Shown: in pieces, positions 15,286 to 23,804 of the stretch
How the letters are laid out: each line of letters starts with the position of its first letter
Numbering within the stretch: the first letter of the stretch is position 1
Assembly (NCBI GenBank): GCA_964396185.1
Contig: CAYNEI010000029.1
Coordinates: 1 to 28,917, forward strand
Length of the DNA stretch: 28,917 nucleotides
Source: CAYNEI01 sp964396185
GTDB taxonomy: Archaea > Thermoplasmatota > SW-10-69-26
Direction of reading: 5' to 3'
Translations under genes and position numbers: made by a program
The notes under the pieces: generated by a model
Databases searched by the model: none
What the model was told of the DNA's origin: nothing
Seen by the model: the letters and a program-made list of their open reading frames with translations, nothing else

Positions 15286-17636
15286 GTGCGCATCGCAGAC
15301 CTGCCGCTGCACCCGCGGGTCCTGGAGCGCTTCGAGGCCCAGGGCTTCGACGAGCTCTACCCGAGCCAGGTCGAGGCCGCGCCCATGGCCGCCGAGGGCG
15401 ACTCGGTCGTGTGCGCTGTGCCTACGGCCAGCGGCAAGACGCTCATCGCCATGATCGCCCTGCTCCAGCAGGCCATGGCCGGCAAGAAGGGCATCTACAT
15501 CGTGCCGCTTCGAGCGCTGGCCAGCGAGAAGCACCGGGAGTTGAAGGAGCTGGCCGGGCCGCTTGGCATCCGGGTCTCGTTGGCCATGGGGGATCTGGAC
15601 GGTCCCAGCCCCCGGCTCTCGGACCTGGACATCCTGGTCTGCACCAGCGAGAAGGCGGATAGCCTGCTGCGCCAGCGCAGCCACTGGCTCGACCAGCTCG
15701 GCTGCGTGGTGGCCGACGAGGTGCACCTGCTCCACGACCCCAACCGCGGCCCGACCCTGGAGGTCCTGCTGGCTCGCTTCCGCCACGTGGTCCCGGATGC
15801 CCAGATCGTGGCCCTCTCAGCCACCGTGGCCAACAGCCAGGAGATCGCCGACTGGCTCGAGGCCGGCCACGTCCAGTCCGACTGGCGCCCGGTGGACCTC
15901 AAGGAGGGCGTGCTCCACGGACGTGCGATCCAGTTCACCGACAACACCTCACGCGAGGTGCCCGACATGCCCGACCCGCTCCAGGCCCTGGCCAAGGACA
16001 CCCTCTCCGAGGGCGGCCAGGTCATCGTCTTCGTCAACACGCGCAAGAGCGCCGAGTCGGTCGCAGAGAAGCTCGGGCCCCTGGTCAAGCACCACGTCAG
16101 CCAGGAGAACGCACCCCACCTCGTCGACGCGGCCGCCAAGCTCAGAGCCGGCCAGCAGAACCCGGCCCGCGAGCGCCTGACGGGCACGGTGGCCAACGGC
16201 TCGGCCTTCCACCACGCCGGCTTGGCCAACCAGGAGCGCACCCTGGTCGAGCAGCTCTTCCTCGACGGCCATCTCAGGCTCCTGACAGCCACGCCCACCC
16301 TGGCCGCGGGCCTCAACCTGCCTGCACGCCGCGTGGTCATCCGGGACCTCTGGCGCTTCGAGTCCAACATGGGCCGCGTGCCCATCCCGGTGCTGGAGTA
16401 CAAGCAGATGGCCGGTCGGGCCGGGCGACCCCAGTACGACCCCTACGGCGAAGCGGTCACCCTGGCCAAGACGATCGACGAGAAAGAAGAGATCCTGTTC
16501 CGCTACCTCCACGCCGAGCCCGAGGCCGTAGAGTCCAAGCTGGCCCAGGAGTGGGCCATGCGCGTGCACATCCTGGCCACCATCGCCAGCGGCTACGCCA
16601 GCACCGAGCAGGGGGTCCACGAGTTCATCGGCCGCACCCTGTATGCCCACCAGGGCCAGGCCTGGACCATCGAGCACCGCATCGACCGCACCATCGACTT
16701 CCTCGTCACCGAGGGCTTCGTCACCGAGGACGAGGGCCTCAAGCCCACCCCCTTCGGCTCGCTGACCAGCGAGCTCTACATCGACCCCGCCAGCGCTGTC
16801 GTGCTCCGCGAGGCAATCGAGGCCGCCCCAGAGGGCGTGGCACCGTTCCAGCTCCTGCACGCGGTCTGCGCCGCCCCGGACATGAGCCTGCTCTACCTGC
16901 GCCGCTCGGACGTGGGCATCGAGGAGCGCGCCATGGAGCTCGAGGAGAACGACAAGGTGCTGGTCCCCTACCACCAGCGGGCCAGCTACGACCAGTTCTT
17001 GAGCGAGGTGAAGACCGCGCTGCTGCTCCAGGACTGGATCGATGAGGCCACCGATGATGTGCTCTACGACCGGTTCGGCGCCTACCCAGGGGACGTGCAT
17101 CACCGGGTCCAGACCGCCCGCTGGCTCCTGCATGCCGGGCGCGAGCTTGCGCGCCTGTTCAACGCCACCCAGCGCAAGCCCATCCACGAGCTCAGCCTGC
17201 GCGTCANNNNNNNNNNNNNNNNNNNNNNNNNNNNNNNNNNNNNNNNNNNNNNNNNNNNNNNNNNNNNNNNNNNNNNNNNNNNNNNNNNNNNNNNNNNNNN
17301 NNNNNNCGCCTGTTCAACGCCACCCAGCGCAAGCCCATCCACGAGCTCAGCCTGCGCGTCAAGCACGGCGCCCGCTCCGAGCTGCTGCCCCTGCTCAAGC
17401 TCAAGGGCCTAGGGCGCTACCGCTCCCGCCAGCTCTTCAAGGCCGGTTACCAAGACACGGAAGCGCTCAAGCAAGCCAGCGCCGAGGAGCTCGTCAAGGT
17501 GAAGGGGCTGGGAAGCGGGCTGGTCAAGAAGCTCAAGGCCCAGCTCGGCCAGGAGGTTAGCCTCCCGGACCCCGAGCGACCCGAGCCCGCTCAGATGGCC
17601 GGCCAGCTGCATCTCGGCCACTTCGATGATGACTGA
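15286..17636 (+). CDS. hel308: ATP-dependent DNA helicase Hel308 (Ski2-like), interrupted by an assembly gap
   Basis: Hel308/Hjm is a 3'-5' superfamily 2 helicase acting at stalled forks. The GTG at 15286 starts VRIADLPLHPRVLERF. Motifs in order: PTASGKT (Walker A, Lys51), DEVH (144-147), SATVAN, FVNTRKSA, LTATPTLAAGLNLPAR and QMAGRAGRP. The winged-helix and ratchet domains follow, then the C-terminal HhH domain LLKLKGLGRYRSRQLF and VKVKGLGSGLVKKL. A run of 100 N at 17207-17306 breaks the frame, but the 55 bases before it are repeated exactly after it. Joining the overlap restores one frame ending at 17636, about 731 residues, a normal Hel308 length. The cgi121 gene follows 12 bases later. 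Confidence 0.93.
17207..17306. other. Assembly gap (100 N) flanked by a 55-base duplicated overlap
   Basis: Bases 17152-17206 and 17307-17361 are identical. This is the pattern left when two contigs with a short end overlap are scaffolded with a fixed-size gap instead of being merged. The helicase frame is continuous once one copy and the N run are removed. Confidence 0.95.
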
Positions 17637-17648
17637 CGAGGGACCCCC

Positions 17649-18188
17649 ATGGCTGAACCACCGCCACCACCGGACCCCGCGCCTGCCGTCGAGCTCCACG
17701 TCCGAGGTGTGCAGGGGACCATCGAACGCGACGCGCTGATCGAGGCGATCCAGGAGGCCACCGCCGGCACCGAGATGACGGTGCAGGCCTTCGATCCCGG
17801 AGCGGTCTACGGCCGGGACCATCTGGACGCGGCTGCCCGCCGCGCCGTGCGCGCCCACGCGCAAGGCCACGGCATCGCCAACGACCTGGGCGTCGAGATG
17901 GCCCTGTACGCCGCTGGCACGACCCAGATCACCGAGGCCTTCGAGCGCGTCGGTGTGCCGGCCCAGGGCCAGGCCGCCGTGCTCGCCGCCATCGGCGCTG
18001 GCGGGGACAAGGTGCTCGATGCGCTCCAGGAGACCCTCGCCCTGAGCCGGGACGACGCGCTCCTCGAAGGGGATGAGGGCGTGCTCGATCGGCTCGGCAT
18101 CCCCGCCGACCACCGGCAGGGCACCCCGCGCGAGCGGTGGGGATGGCTGGTGCTCGAGCGCGTAGCACTGCTCGACGCGATCAAGTGA
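17649..18188 (+). CDS. cgi121: KEOPS complex subunit Cgi121
   Basis: KEOPS makes the t6A modification of tRNAs decoding ANN codons; Cgi121 binds Bud32 and the tRNA 3' end. The 179-residue protein carries the family signature: VQAFDPGAVYGRDHLDAAARRAV, then GHGIANDLGVEMALYAAGTTQITEAFERVGV, and a C-terminal RWGWLVLERVALLDAI helix. A Pro-rich 13-residue N-terminus (PPPPPDPAPA) is additional. It follows hel308 closely; hel308-cgi121 adjacency is common in archaea. The other KEOPS genes (kae1-bud32, pcc1) are not in the window. Confidence 0.9.
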   Translation: MAEPPPPPDPAPAVELHVRGVQGTIERDALIEAIQEATAGTEMTVQAFDPGAVYGRDHLDAAARRAVRAHAQGHGIANDLGVEMALYAAGTTQITEAFERVGVPAQGQAAVLAAIGAGGDKVLDALQETLALSRDDALLEGDEGVLDRLGIPADHRQGTPRERWGWLVLERVALLDAIK

Positions 18189-18207
18189 TGCGCTTGTCGC
18201 TGGTCGC

Positions 18208-18648
18208 TCACGCGTCGACATCCTCGTCGAGCTCGTCACCCAACTGCTCGACGATGCGGGGGTCGATCACGATGCTTCCACCGCTGGGCGGCGCCTGCTC
18301 GCCCTCGGGTGGCCACTGGGTGGGAACCTCATCGTCCGGACCCGCATCCTCATCCTCAGCGGAGAGAGCCGGGCGCGGCTCGTAGCAGATGCCGAACCAG
18401 TACATGCGCCCCTTGAGCTCCTCGGTGAACTCGTCTCGCGCGAGCTCGCTGGCTCGCCACTCCCGGGCGGCCTTGGTCATGGTGGAGGCATCCCCGGCGG
18501 GAGCGATCCAGACCGGCGAGACGGTCAGCGGCGGCTCATCGCTGCCGAGCGTGCCGACGTACTGGCGCACCGCCTCGCGGATCTGATCGGGTGAGAGGTT
18601 GCGCGTGTAGTCGTGGATCTTGCCGACGGTCACGGTCGATGGGGGCAC
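18208..18648 (-). CDS. Small acidic hypothetical protein (146 aa)
   Basis: Not recognised. The start is taken as GTG 18648 because the region that is duplicated at 26300-26430 ends exactly there and no in-frame ATG is close. The N-terminal about 45 residues (TVTVGKIHDYTRNLSPDQIREAVRQYV) look like a folded helix-containing segment. The centre has MTKAAREWRASELARDEFTE and RMYWFGICYEPRP, and the C-terminal third is acidic and Pro-rich (EDEDAGPDDEVPTQ; QLGDELDEDVDA). It converges with cgi121 and lies downstream of a membrane protein and a beta-propeller protein on the same strand. Part of it is repeated as a decayed copy at 26.3 kb. Confidence 0.6.
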   Translation of the reverse strand: MPPSTVTVGKIHDYTRNLSPDQIREAVRQYVGTLGSDEPPLTVSPVWIAPAGDASTMTKAAREWRASELARDEFTEELKGRMYWFGICYEPRPALSAEDEDAGPDDEVPTQWPPEGEQAPPSGGSIVIDPRIVEQLGDELDEDVDA

Positions 18649-18701
18649 GTGGTCCCCATGGAGGTGTCGGGACGGAAAAGGCTTGCTACGCGGGGAGCAC
18701 G

Positions 18702-19076
18702 TCACCCGGGATCGCGGGCCGTCCAAGCGGCGGCCACGACGGACAGGAGCACGAGCAGGAGGGCGAACTGGGAGAGCATGTGCGCCGTGGCCGCCTCGCG
18801 CCCGGCCGCATGCGCCCAGGCGTCCCACCCGGTCCCGATGGCTTGGCCCAGAGCACCGTAGCCGGCCATGGCGTACCAGCTCGTCGGGCCTGGCCCAGCT
18901 CCGGGCCGACGGAACGCGAGCGCGGCTCCGAGGCCCACCACGAGGATGCCCACGTACATGATGCCGTGAGCTTGGAGCAGCGCCCAGCCCGCCTCTAAAG
19001 CACCTGGGTGGCGGCTGTGCCAGACCCCATCCCACCACATGCCCAAGAACTGGATGGCGACCCCGGACCAGAGCAC
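18702..19076 (-). CDS. Small polytopic membrane protein (124 aa)
   Basis: Not recognised. The start is GTG 19076; an in-frame stop at the end of the preceding gene leaves no earlier ATG. Three or four hydrophobic segments are visible: LWSGVAIQFLGMWWDG, HGIMYVGILVVGLGAALAF, WYAMAGYGALGQAIGTGWDAW and MLSQFALLLVLLSVVAAAW. Conserved-looking Trp, Asp and His residues (MWWDGVWHSRHP, DAWAHAAGRE) inside the membrane region suggest ligand or metal binding, possibly like the MWWDxxWH motif proteins of haem or copper contexts, but that is speculative. It starts 39 bases after the beta-propeller gene. Confidence 0.65.
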   Translation of the reverse strand: MLWSGVAIQFLGMWWDGVWHSRHPGALEAGWALLQAHGIMYVGILVVGLGAALAFRRPGAGPGPTSWYAMAGYGALGQAIGTGWDAWAHAAGREAATAHMLSQFALLLVLLSVVAAAWTARDPG

Positions 19077-19115
19077 CCGGCGGCTCCAGGACAGCGGGGA
19101 GATGGACAGGCTTGA

Positions 19116-20054
19116 TCACCTCGATGGGGGGCGCACGGTCGTCCACGCGTCGCCGCCGTCGGTCGTCTTGTAGATGCCGACCTGGTAGCTCGCCGCGTAC
19201 AGGGTCTCCGTGTCCGAGGGGTCGATGGCCAGGTACCCGATCGTGCCGCCGGCGACGTCGAGCGGGAGGGTTGTCCAGTTCCCGCCGCCGTCCAGGGACC
19301 GGTGCAACTCGGGCCCGGTGGACAGGAACATCCTGTCTGGATCCCCTGGATCGATTGCCAACACGGGAGCCGGCGTGTCCAGCCAGAGCTGCCAGCTCTC
19401 CCCGGCATCCGTGGTTCGGTAGACGCCCTGGGAGCCAGCCGCGTAGACCCGGTCAGGGTCTTGGGGATGGGGCGTGAGGCTCGCGGTGCCCTGGGGATCT
19501 TGGGCCACCACATCCCAAGCGTGGCCACCGTCCAGGCTCCGGTAGATCTCGCCGCCAAACGTGCCCCAGAGACGATCCAGGTCGGCTGGGCTCACGGTCA
19601 TGGCGTGGAAATCTACGCCCTTGAGGGCCAGCGTGGTCCAGGTGAAGCCACCGTCGGTGCTGTGCCTCACGCCCATGTTGCCGCCGCGGCTGGGGTGGCC
19701 GCTGACCCAGAAGGTGTCGCCATCGGTGGGGTGGATCGAGAAGCCCATGTAGTCGTCTTGGCTGGCTCCGACCCGGGACCAGTCGGTGTCGTTGATCGCG
19801 CGGATGAGCCCGTTGTGGGTGGCCACGTAGAGGACGTTCGATCGCTCCGGGTCCACGGCCAGCCCATGGATGTCGGCCAAGCTGGAAACGGGCGTGTAGG
19901 ACTGCTCGCCCACGGAGTCCTCTCCCCCGCTGGTCAGCAGCACCACGGCCACGATCAAGGCCAGGACGACCGCGCCCAGCCAGTAGAGCTGCCTGTTGTC
20001 GTTGGAGCCGCCCTTGGCTTGGCTCCCCTTGCGGCTACCCTTCGGCTTGGGCAT
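19116..20054 (-). CDS. Membrane-anchored Asp-box (BNR) beta-propeller protein
   Basis: From ATG 20054 the protein is 312 residues. After a basic Gly/Lys-rich N-terminus comes one membrane helix (about residues 24-43, LGAVVLALIVAVVLLTSG), then an outer domain with repeated Asp-boxes: STDGGFTW, SLDGGHAW, TTDAGESW, SLDGGGNW and TTDGGDAW, alternating with LAVDPERSNVLYVAT-like strands. This is the sialidase/Ycf48/F510_1955-type propeller, usually used for binding rather than catalysis. The C-terminus is TTVRPPSR; those last residues recur in the decayed copy at 26.25 kb. The ligand is unknown. Confidence 0.85.
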   Translation of the reverse strand: MPKPKGSRKGSQAKGGSNDNRQLYWLGAVVLALIVAVVLLTSGGEDSVGEQSYTPVSSLADIHGLAVDPERSNVLYVATHNGLIRAINDTDWSRVGASQDDYMGFSIHPTDGDTFWVSGHPSRGGNMGVRHSTDGGFTWTTLALKGVDFHAMTVSPADLDRLWGTFGGEIYRSLDGGHAWDVVAQDPQGTASLTPHPQDPDRVYAAGSQGVYRTTDAGESWQLWLDTPAPVLAIDPGDPDRMFLSTGPELHRSLDGGGNWTTLPLDVAGGTIGYLAIDPSDTETLYAASYQVGIYKTTDGGDAWTTVRPPSR

Positions 20055-20142
20055 AGGCTGCCGAGAAACAGGGGCCCCCTTCATCCACGTTGCGCTTAAC
20101 ACTCAAAACCTAATCGCCCATCGAAAATTACAATCGTTAGAC

Positions 20143-20756
20143 ATGGAGCTCGATGCGTTGGACGTGGCCATCCTCCGCTGCCTCCTGGAGGACGCTCGCC
20201 GTTCCTACAGGCAGATCAGCGAGCTCGTGGACACCTCCACGCCCACGTGAGCAACCGCATCGCCCGCCTCGAGGAACTCGGCGTGATCCGAGGCTACCGC
20301 GCGGACTTGGACCCGGACGTCATCGCCGGCGAGTGCTACCTCGTCACCCTGACCGCTGCCCCCCGGGCCGCCTACGAGGTCGCCCGTCACCTCGGCGAGC
20401 TGGCCTACGTCGAACGGGCCGCCCTCCTCTCCGGCGGCCGCGTGTACCTCCACGCCCGGATGCGCCCGCCCCGTCTCAGGCTACGCGACCTGCACGCCGA
20501 CCTGGCCGAGGTGCCTGAAATCAACGGGTACGACGTGGCCCAGGAGCTCGACATCCTAGCCCAGCGCCCGCCCGAGCTCGACGCCTCAGGTGTCGAGGTG
20601 CCCTGCCACCACTGCGGCGGCCCCATCCAGGGTACGCCCGGCACCGCGCGCATCAACGACCACGCCCACGTCTTCTGCTGCGACCAGTGCCGTAACGCCT
20701 TCCAGGATCGCCACGACCGCCTAGCCGATGCCGCCGGTCTCGGCCGCCCCCGGTGA
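20143..20756 (+). pseudogene. Lrp/AsnC-type regulator with C-terminal TRASH metal-binding domain, frameshifted
   Basis: The first 35 codons (20143-20250) encode MELDALDVAILRCLLEDARR...DTSTPT and end in TGA inside the helix-turn-helix. Without a missing residue the next frame (from 20247) continues VSNRIARLEELGVIRGYRADLD, so one base is lacking near 20245-20250. The rest has the RAM-like domain and a TRASH domain: CHHCGGPIQG, then CCDQCRNAF (C-x2-C...C-C-x2-C). HTH-TRASH proteins act as archaeal copper sensors, and a multicopper oxidase gene lies downstream. Whether the shift is a sequencing error, a real mutation or recoding cannot be told here. AAAATTA near 20124 is a weak TATA candidate. 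Confidence 0.8.
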
Positions 20757-20824
20757 CCAACCCGGGCGCTTTACGTCCGGTAAGGGCAACCCCATTGAAC
20801 CCGCAGCCCCACTGAGCCCCCGCC

Positions 20825-21294
20825 GTGGCTGTCCGCACCCTCGATAAGTCCACTCGTCGGCGTCTGACGACGGTGGCCCTCTGGACCGGAGCCCTCGCGA
20901 TCAGCGTGATCGGGTACGGGCGCGAGGATGAGACGGTCCATTTCGCCTGGCATCTCGCGTACGGCGCCTCGGCGGGCCTGCTCGCCAGCGCCGCCTACGG
21001 CCTGGCCCACGGGACCCGCTCACCCGCCGCAGGGCTATGGGCCCTGGGCGGCTACGGCTTCATGGTCGTCCCGGACGTGCTCTGGATCGCCCGCGACTGT
21101 GGGGCGGGCCCGTGCGGGGCCACGAGCCCTGGATGAACGTCTTCCTGGGCCACGTGGCCCTGGACCACTGGACCTACGCCACCGACCTCGCGATCCCCGC
21201 CGTGCTCGCGGCGGTGGGCACCTGGGCCTGGGCCCGCCACCGCGCCACCGCAGACCACGGGGCACCCGCCGACCACCGTCAGGCCACCCCCTGA
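20825..21294 (+). pseudogene. Small membrane protein, frameshifted
   Basis: The N-terminal part (frame from 20825) has two or three hydrophobic stretches (TVALWTGALAISVIGYG, HLAYGASAGLLASAAYGL, GLWALGGYGFMVVPDVLWIARD) and stops at 21136. The continuation lies in the next frame, RGHEPWMNVFLGHVALDHW followed by DLAIPAVLAAVGTWAWARH, ending at 21294. The switch falls in the G/C run at about 21100-21121. PDVLW, together with GHVALDHW, resembles small DUF-type membrane hydrolase-like proteins with His/Asp motifs, but no family is assigned. As with the neighbouring gene, a one-base error would explain it. Confidence 0.6.
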
Positions 21295-21317
21295 TCGCCC
21301 GGGAGGACCCAGCCGCT

Positions 21318-21346
21318 TTATTCGAATATCGATAAACTACTTATAG
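21318..21346 (+). promoter_or_regulatory. Promoter of the multicopper oxidase gene with imperfect palindrome
   Basis: TTATTCGAATATCGATAA (21318-21335) is an imperfect palindrome, and CTACTTATAG (about 21337-21346) lies 25 bases before the ATG at 21367, as expected for a TATA box of a leaderless mRNA. The palindrome just upstream of the TATA could be an operator, possibly for the nearby TRASH regulator. Confidence 0.55.
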
Positions 21347-21366
21347 GCTAGCTCCCACCGTGACCC

Positions 21367-23295
21367 ATGCACCGAACCGTGCTCCTGGTGGCGCTGGCCG
21401 CCAGTCTTACCCTGGCCGGGTGCCTGGGCGACGGCTCCGGCCTGGCCGCCACCGACCCCACCGACTACGACGGCGAGACCGGCCGCACCGTCGAGCTGCG
21501 CATCTGGGTCGACGAACAGCACCAACAGGAGGTCTTCCCCGGCTACACCGGCGCCTTCTGGGCCTTCTGCGCGGAGCCCCTCAACGACGCCGCCGAGGAG
21601 GCCATCGAGTACTACGAGGGCCGCGAGCCCTGCAGCGTGCCTGCGCCCACCATCCGGGTCCAGCAGGGTGACCGGCTCGTCGTCCAGTTCGACGTGCCCA
21701 CCGAGGTCGCCGACTTCCCCCACACCATCCACTGGCACGGCCAGTATGTACCCCACCAGGCCGACGGCGTCCCGCGGGTCACCCAGGACCCCACTGGCCC
21801 CGGTGCCACCTACACCTACGAGTACGTGGCCAAGCGGGCCGGCACGCTCATCTACCACTGCCACGTGGACACCCAGCACCACATCTTCATGGGCCTCTAC
21901 GGGAGCATCATCGTCGAACCTCAGGACGACGAGCTCGAACCCGACGTGGACCAGGACTACAACCTGGTGCTCTCCCACGGCAACCTCAGCCTCATGGACG
22001 CCGATGCCGGCGGCCACCACAGCGGGGGCGACGGGGGCCACGACGGCCACCTCTCCTACACCAGTGACGGGGCCACCTACACGGCCCGGCACAACGACCG
22101 CTTCACCGGCGCCTACGAGCGCGCCCTCCCTGTACCCGTGAAGACCGCGGTGGGCTACCACCTCCCCCGCAACGCCCAAGTGGAAGCCGCGCTCGATCCC
22201 GGCACGCCGCTGGACGAGCTCACCCTGCGCCTTGAGACCCCCGACGGCCGGGAGCTGGACGTGCGCACGCTGACCGCCGACCGCCCGCACGCCACACTCA
22301 TCACGCCATCCTACCCGGGCCCGGGCGAGCACCGGCTCGTGCTCGAGGGCCGCGGCGTCGACGCCGCCTACGATCTCACCGTGACCGTGCCCTACACCAC
22401 CGGGTTCCTGGAGGCCGTGGGACCCGGAGACCAAACCAGCGGGGGCCACATCTCGGGCCAGTCCGGCATGGCCAACAGCCCGTTCGAGACCAAGTTCGAC
22501 CTCTTCATGATCAACGGCAAGAGTTTCCCTGCCACCCTTGAGGACCCCGACACCCACGTCAAGGTGCAGGAGGGCAACCTGGTCCGCCTAAGGCTGACGA
22601 ACATCGGGTTCCTCACCGAAACCATGCACCTGCACGGCCACGACATGCTGGTCACCCACAAGGACGGCGTGCCGCTGTCCAAGGAGGCCCGTTACTGGGT
22701 CGACACGCTGCTCATGGGTCCCGGCGAGCGCTACGACGTGCTTGTCCAGGCTGATCACCCCGGCAAGTGGGTGCTCCACACCCACAACCCGCACCACGTT
22801 ACCAACGCCCATCAGTACCCCGGCGGGATGCTCACCATGTTCACCTACGAGGGGTACGAGGACACGAGCTTCCAGGGCGCGCTGCCCGGAGGCAGCGCGG
22901 CCACCGGAGGGGGCGGTGGCCATGCCGGTCACGGCGGACACGACATGGGCGACCAGGCCACCCATCCAGGCGAGATGAAGTTCGAGGCCATGTTCGAGGA
23001 CGAAGTGACCGCCGCCGACTACCAACGCAACTGGAGCTTCCCCGTCAACGCCACGCCGGCCAAGGCCGCGCTCAACCTGAGCCTGGCCGACGCCAAGGCC
23101 CTCGACGAGCTCACGCTGAGCGTGTTCGACCCCGACGGCAACGAGCTGGACGCGGTCACGGTCTCGGGCCAAGATCCCTCCGGCCGGATTACCCTCGACG
23201 GGTTGGCGGCCACCGGGTCCTACACCGCCCAGGTCACGGGCCGCGCGGTGGACACCACCTACACGGTCGACGTGACGGTCACCTACCTCGGCTGA
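21367..23295 (+). CDS. Lipoprotein multicopper oxidase with two cupredoxin and two extra beta domains
   Basis: The 642-residue protein begins with a lipobox signal peptide (LAASLTLAGC). Cupredoxin 1 holds HTIHWHG (His119, 122, 124) and YHCHVDTQHHIFMG (His164, Cys165, His166, His171/172, Met175), a type 1 plus trinuclear-site pattern. Cupredoxin 2 has MHLHGHD (421, 423, 425) and LHTHNPHH (471, 473, 476/477) without Cys. An about 80-residue beta domain lies between the cupredoxins (about 258-340) and a related one ends the protein (about 560-642); both share DELTL-x(6)-PDG-x-ELD. A His/Gly-rich loop (GGGGGHAGHGGHDMGD) precedes the last part. The enzyme would oxidise Cu(I) or organic substrates at the cell surface with O2. 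Confidence 0.92.
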   Translation: MHRTVLLVALAASLTLAGCLGDGSGLAATDPTDYDGETGRTVELRIWVDEQHQQEVFPGYTGAFWAFCAEPLNDAAEEAIEYYEGREPCSVPAPTIRVQQGDRLVVQFDVPTEVADFPHTIHWHGQYVPHQADGVPRVTQDPTGPGATYTYEYVAKRAGTLIYHCHVDTQHHIFMGLYGSIIVEPQDDELEPDVDQDYNLVLSHGNLSLMDADAGGHHSGGDGGHDGHLSYTSDGATYTARHNDRFTGAYERALPVPVKTAVGYHLPRNAQVEAALDPGTPLDELTLRLETPDGRELDVRTLTADRPHATLITPSYPGPGEHRLVLEGRGVDAAYDLTVTVPYTTGFLEAVGPGDQTSGGHISGQSGMANSPFETKFDLFMINGKSFPATLEDPDTHVKVQEGNLVRLRLTNIGFLTETMHLHGHDMLVTHKDGVPLSKEARYWVDTLLMGPGERYDVLVQADHPGKWVLHTHNPHHVTNAHQYPGGMLTMFTYEGYEDTSFQGALPGGSAATGGGGGHAGHGGHDMGDQATHPGEMKFEAMFEDEVTAADYQRNWSFPVNATPAKAALNLSLADAKALDELTLSVFDPDGNELDAVTVSGQDPSGRITLDGLAATGSYTAQVTGRAVDTTYTVDVTVTYLG

Positions 23296-23459
23296 TCCAG
23301 CGGTCCGCGAGGCCGTCGGGGTCAGATCGCGGTCCGGAAGTACCAGGCCACGTACGCCCCGGCGGGGTAGGGATACATGCCCGTGGTTGATTGGACTTCG
23401 TCTTGACGTTCGTAGTAAAGGCGAACCTGGATGAAGGGTCAAGGGCTACCTCCTGCGTG

Positions 23460-23741
23460 ATGGATGTTCCAAATCGAGATGCGCACGCGACTCCCGGGGA
23501 TGCGCGAGCGGCGCCGGGCGGTGAGCCGCGCGAACGCTCGGCGGTTCCATGGGGTATGTGGCTGGGGTGGGTCGTCGCCCTGCTTGCAGTTCTCGCGCTG
23601 GTCGGGGTCCTCGCCTACGGCCCGGGTCCTGTGGCCGGGGCGACCGTGCTGGGGGCGGGTTGGCCGTTGGTGTTGATCGCGTTGGCGTGCCCGGTGGTCA
23701 TGGGTGGCATGATGTGGATGATGATGCGCCGGGGGCGCTGA
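23460..23741 (+). CDS. Small membrane protein with Met-rich C-terminus
   Basis: Not recognised as a named family. From ATG 23460 it has 93 residues (the frame opens to a TTG at 23391). A charged N-terminal half is followed by two membrane helices, MWLGWVVALLAVLALVGVL and GWPLVLIALACPVVMGGMMW, ending MMWMMMRRGR. The Met cluster with a Cys in the second helix suggests soft-metal contacts. Its position just after the multicopper oxidase supports a metal-related role, but this is inference from composition and neighbourhood. Confidence 0.55.
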   Translation: MDVPNRDAHATPGDARAAPGGEPRERSAVPWGMWLGWVVALLAVLALVGVLAYGPGPVAGATVLGAGWPLVLIALACPVVMGGMMWMMMRRGR

Positions 23742-23804
23742 GGCCGATGCTAGTGCTTCGAACTGTGGTCGCCTTGGCCGAGGAGTACTGAGGGGCGGAG
23801 GACG

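Noticed and set aside
15949..17187. 412-codon minus-strand open frame
   Set aside because: Antisense shadow of the Hel308 gene.
18649..19146. N-terminal extension of the acidic protein frame
   Set aside because: It overlaps the membrane-protein gene in antiphase with Arg/Pro/Ala-rich low-complexity translation; the block repeated at 26.3 kb starts at GTG 18648.
23322..23438. Short protein-like fragment on the minus strand (TGMYPYPAGAYVAWYF)
   Set aside because: 39 codons between stops with no promoter or start context; might be a decayed gene end but too short to support.
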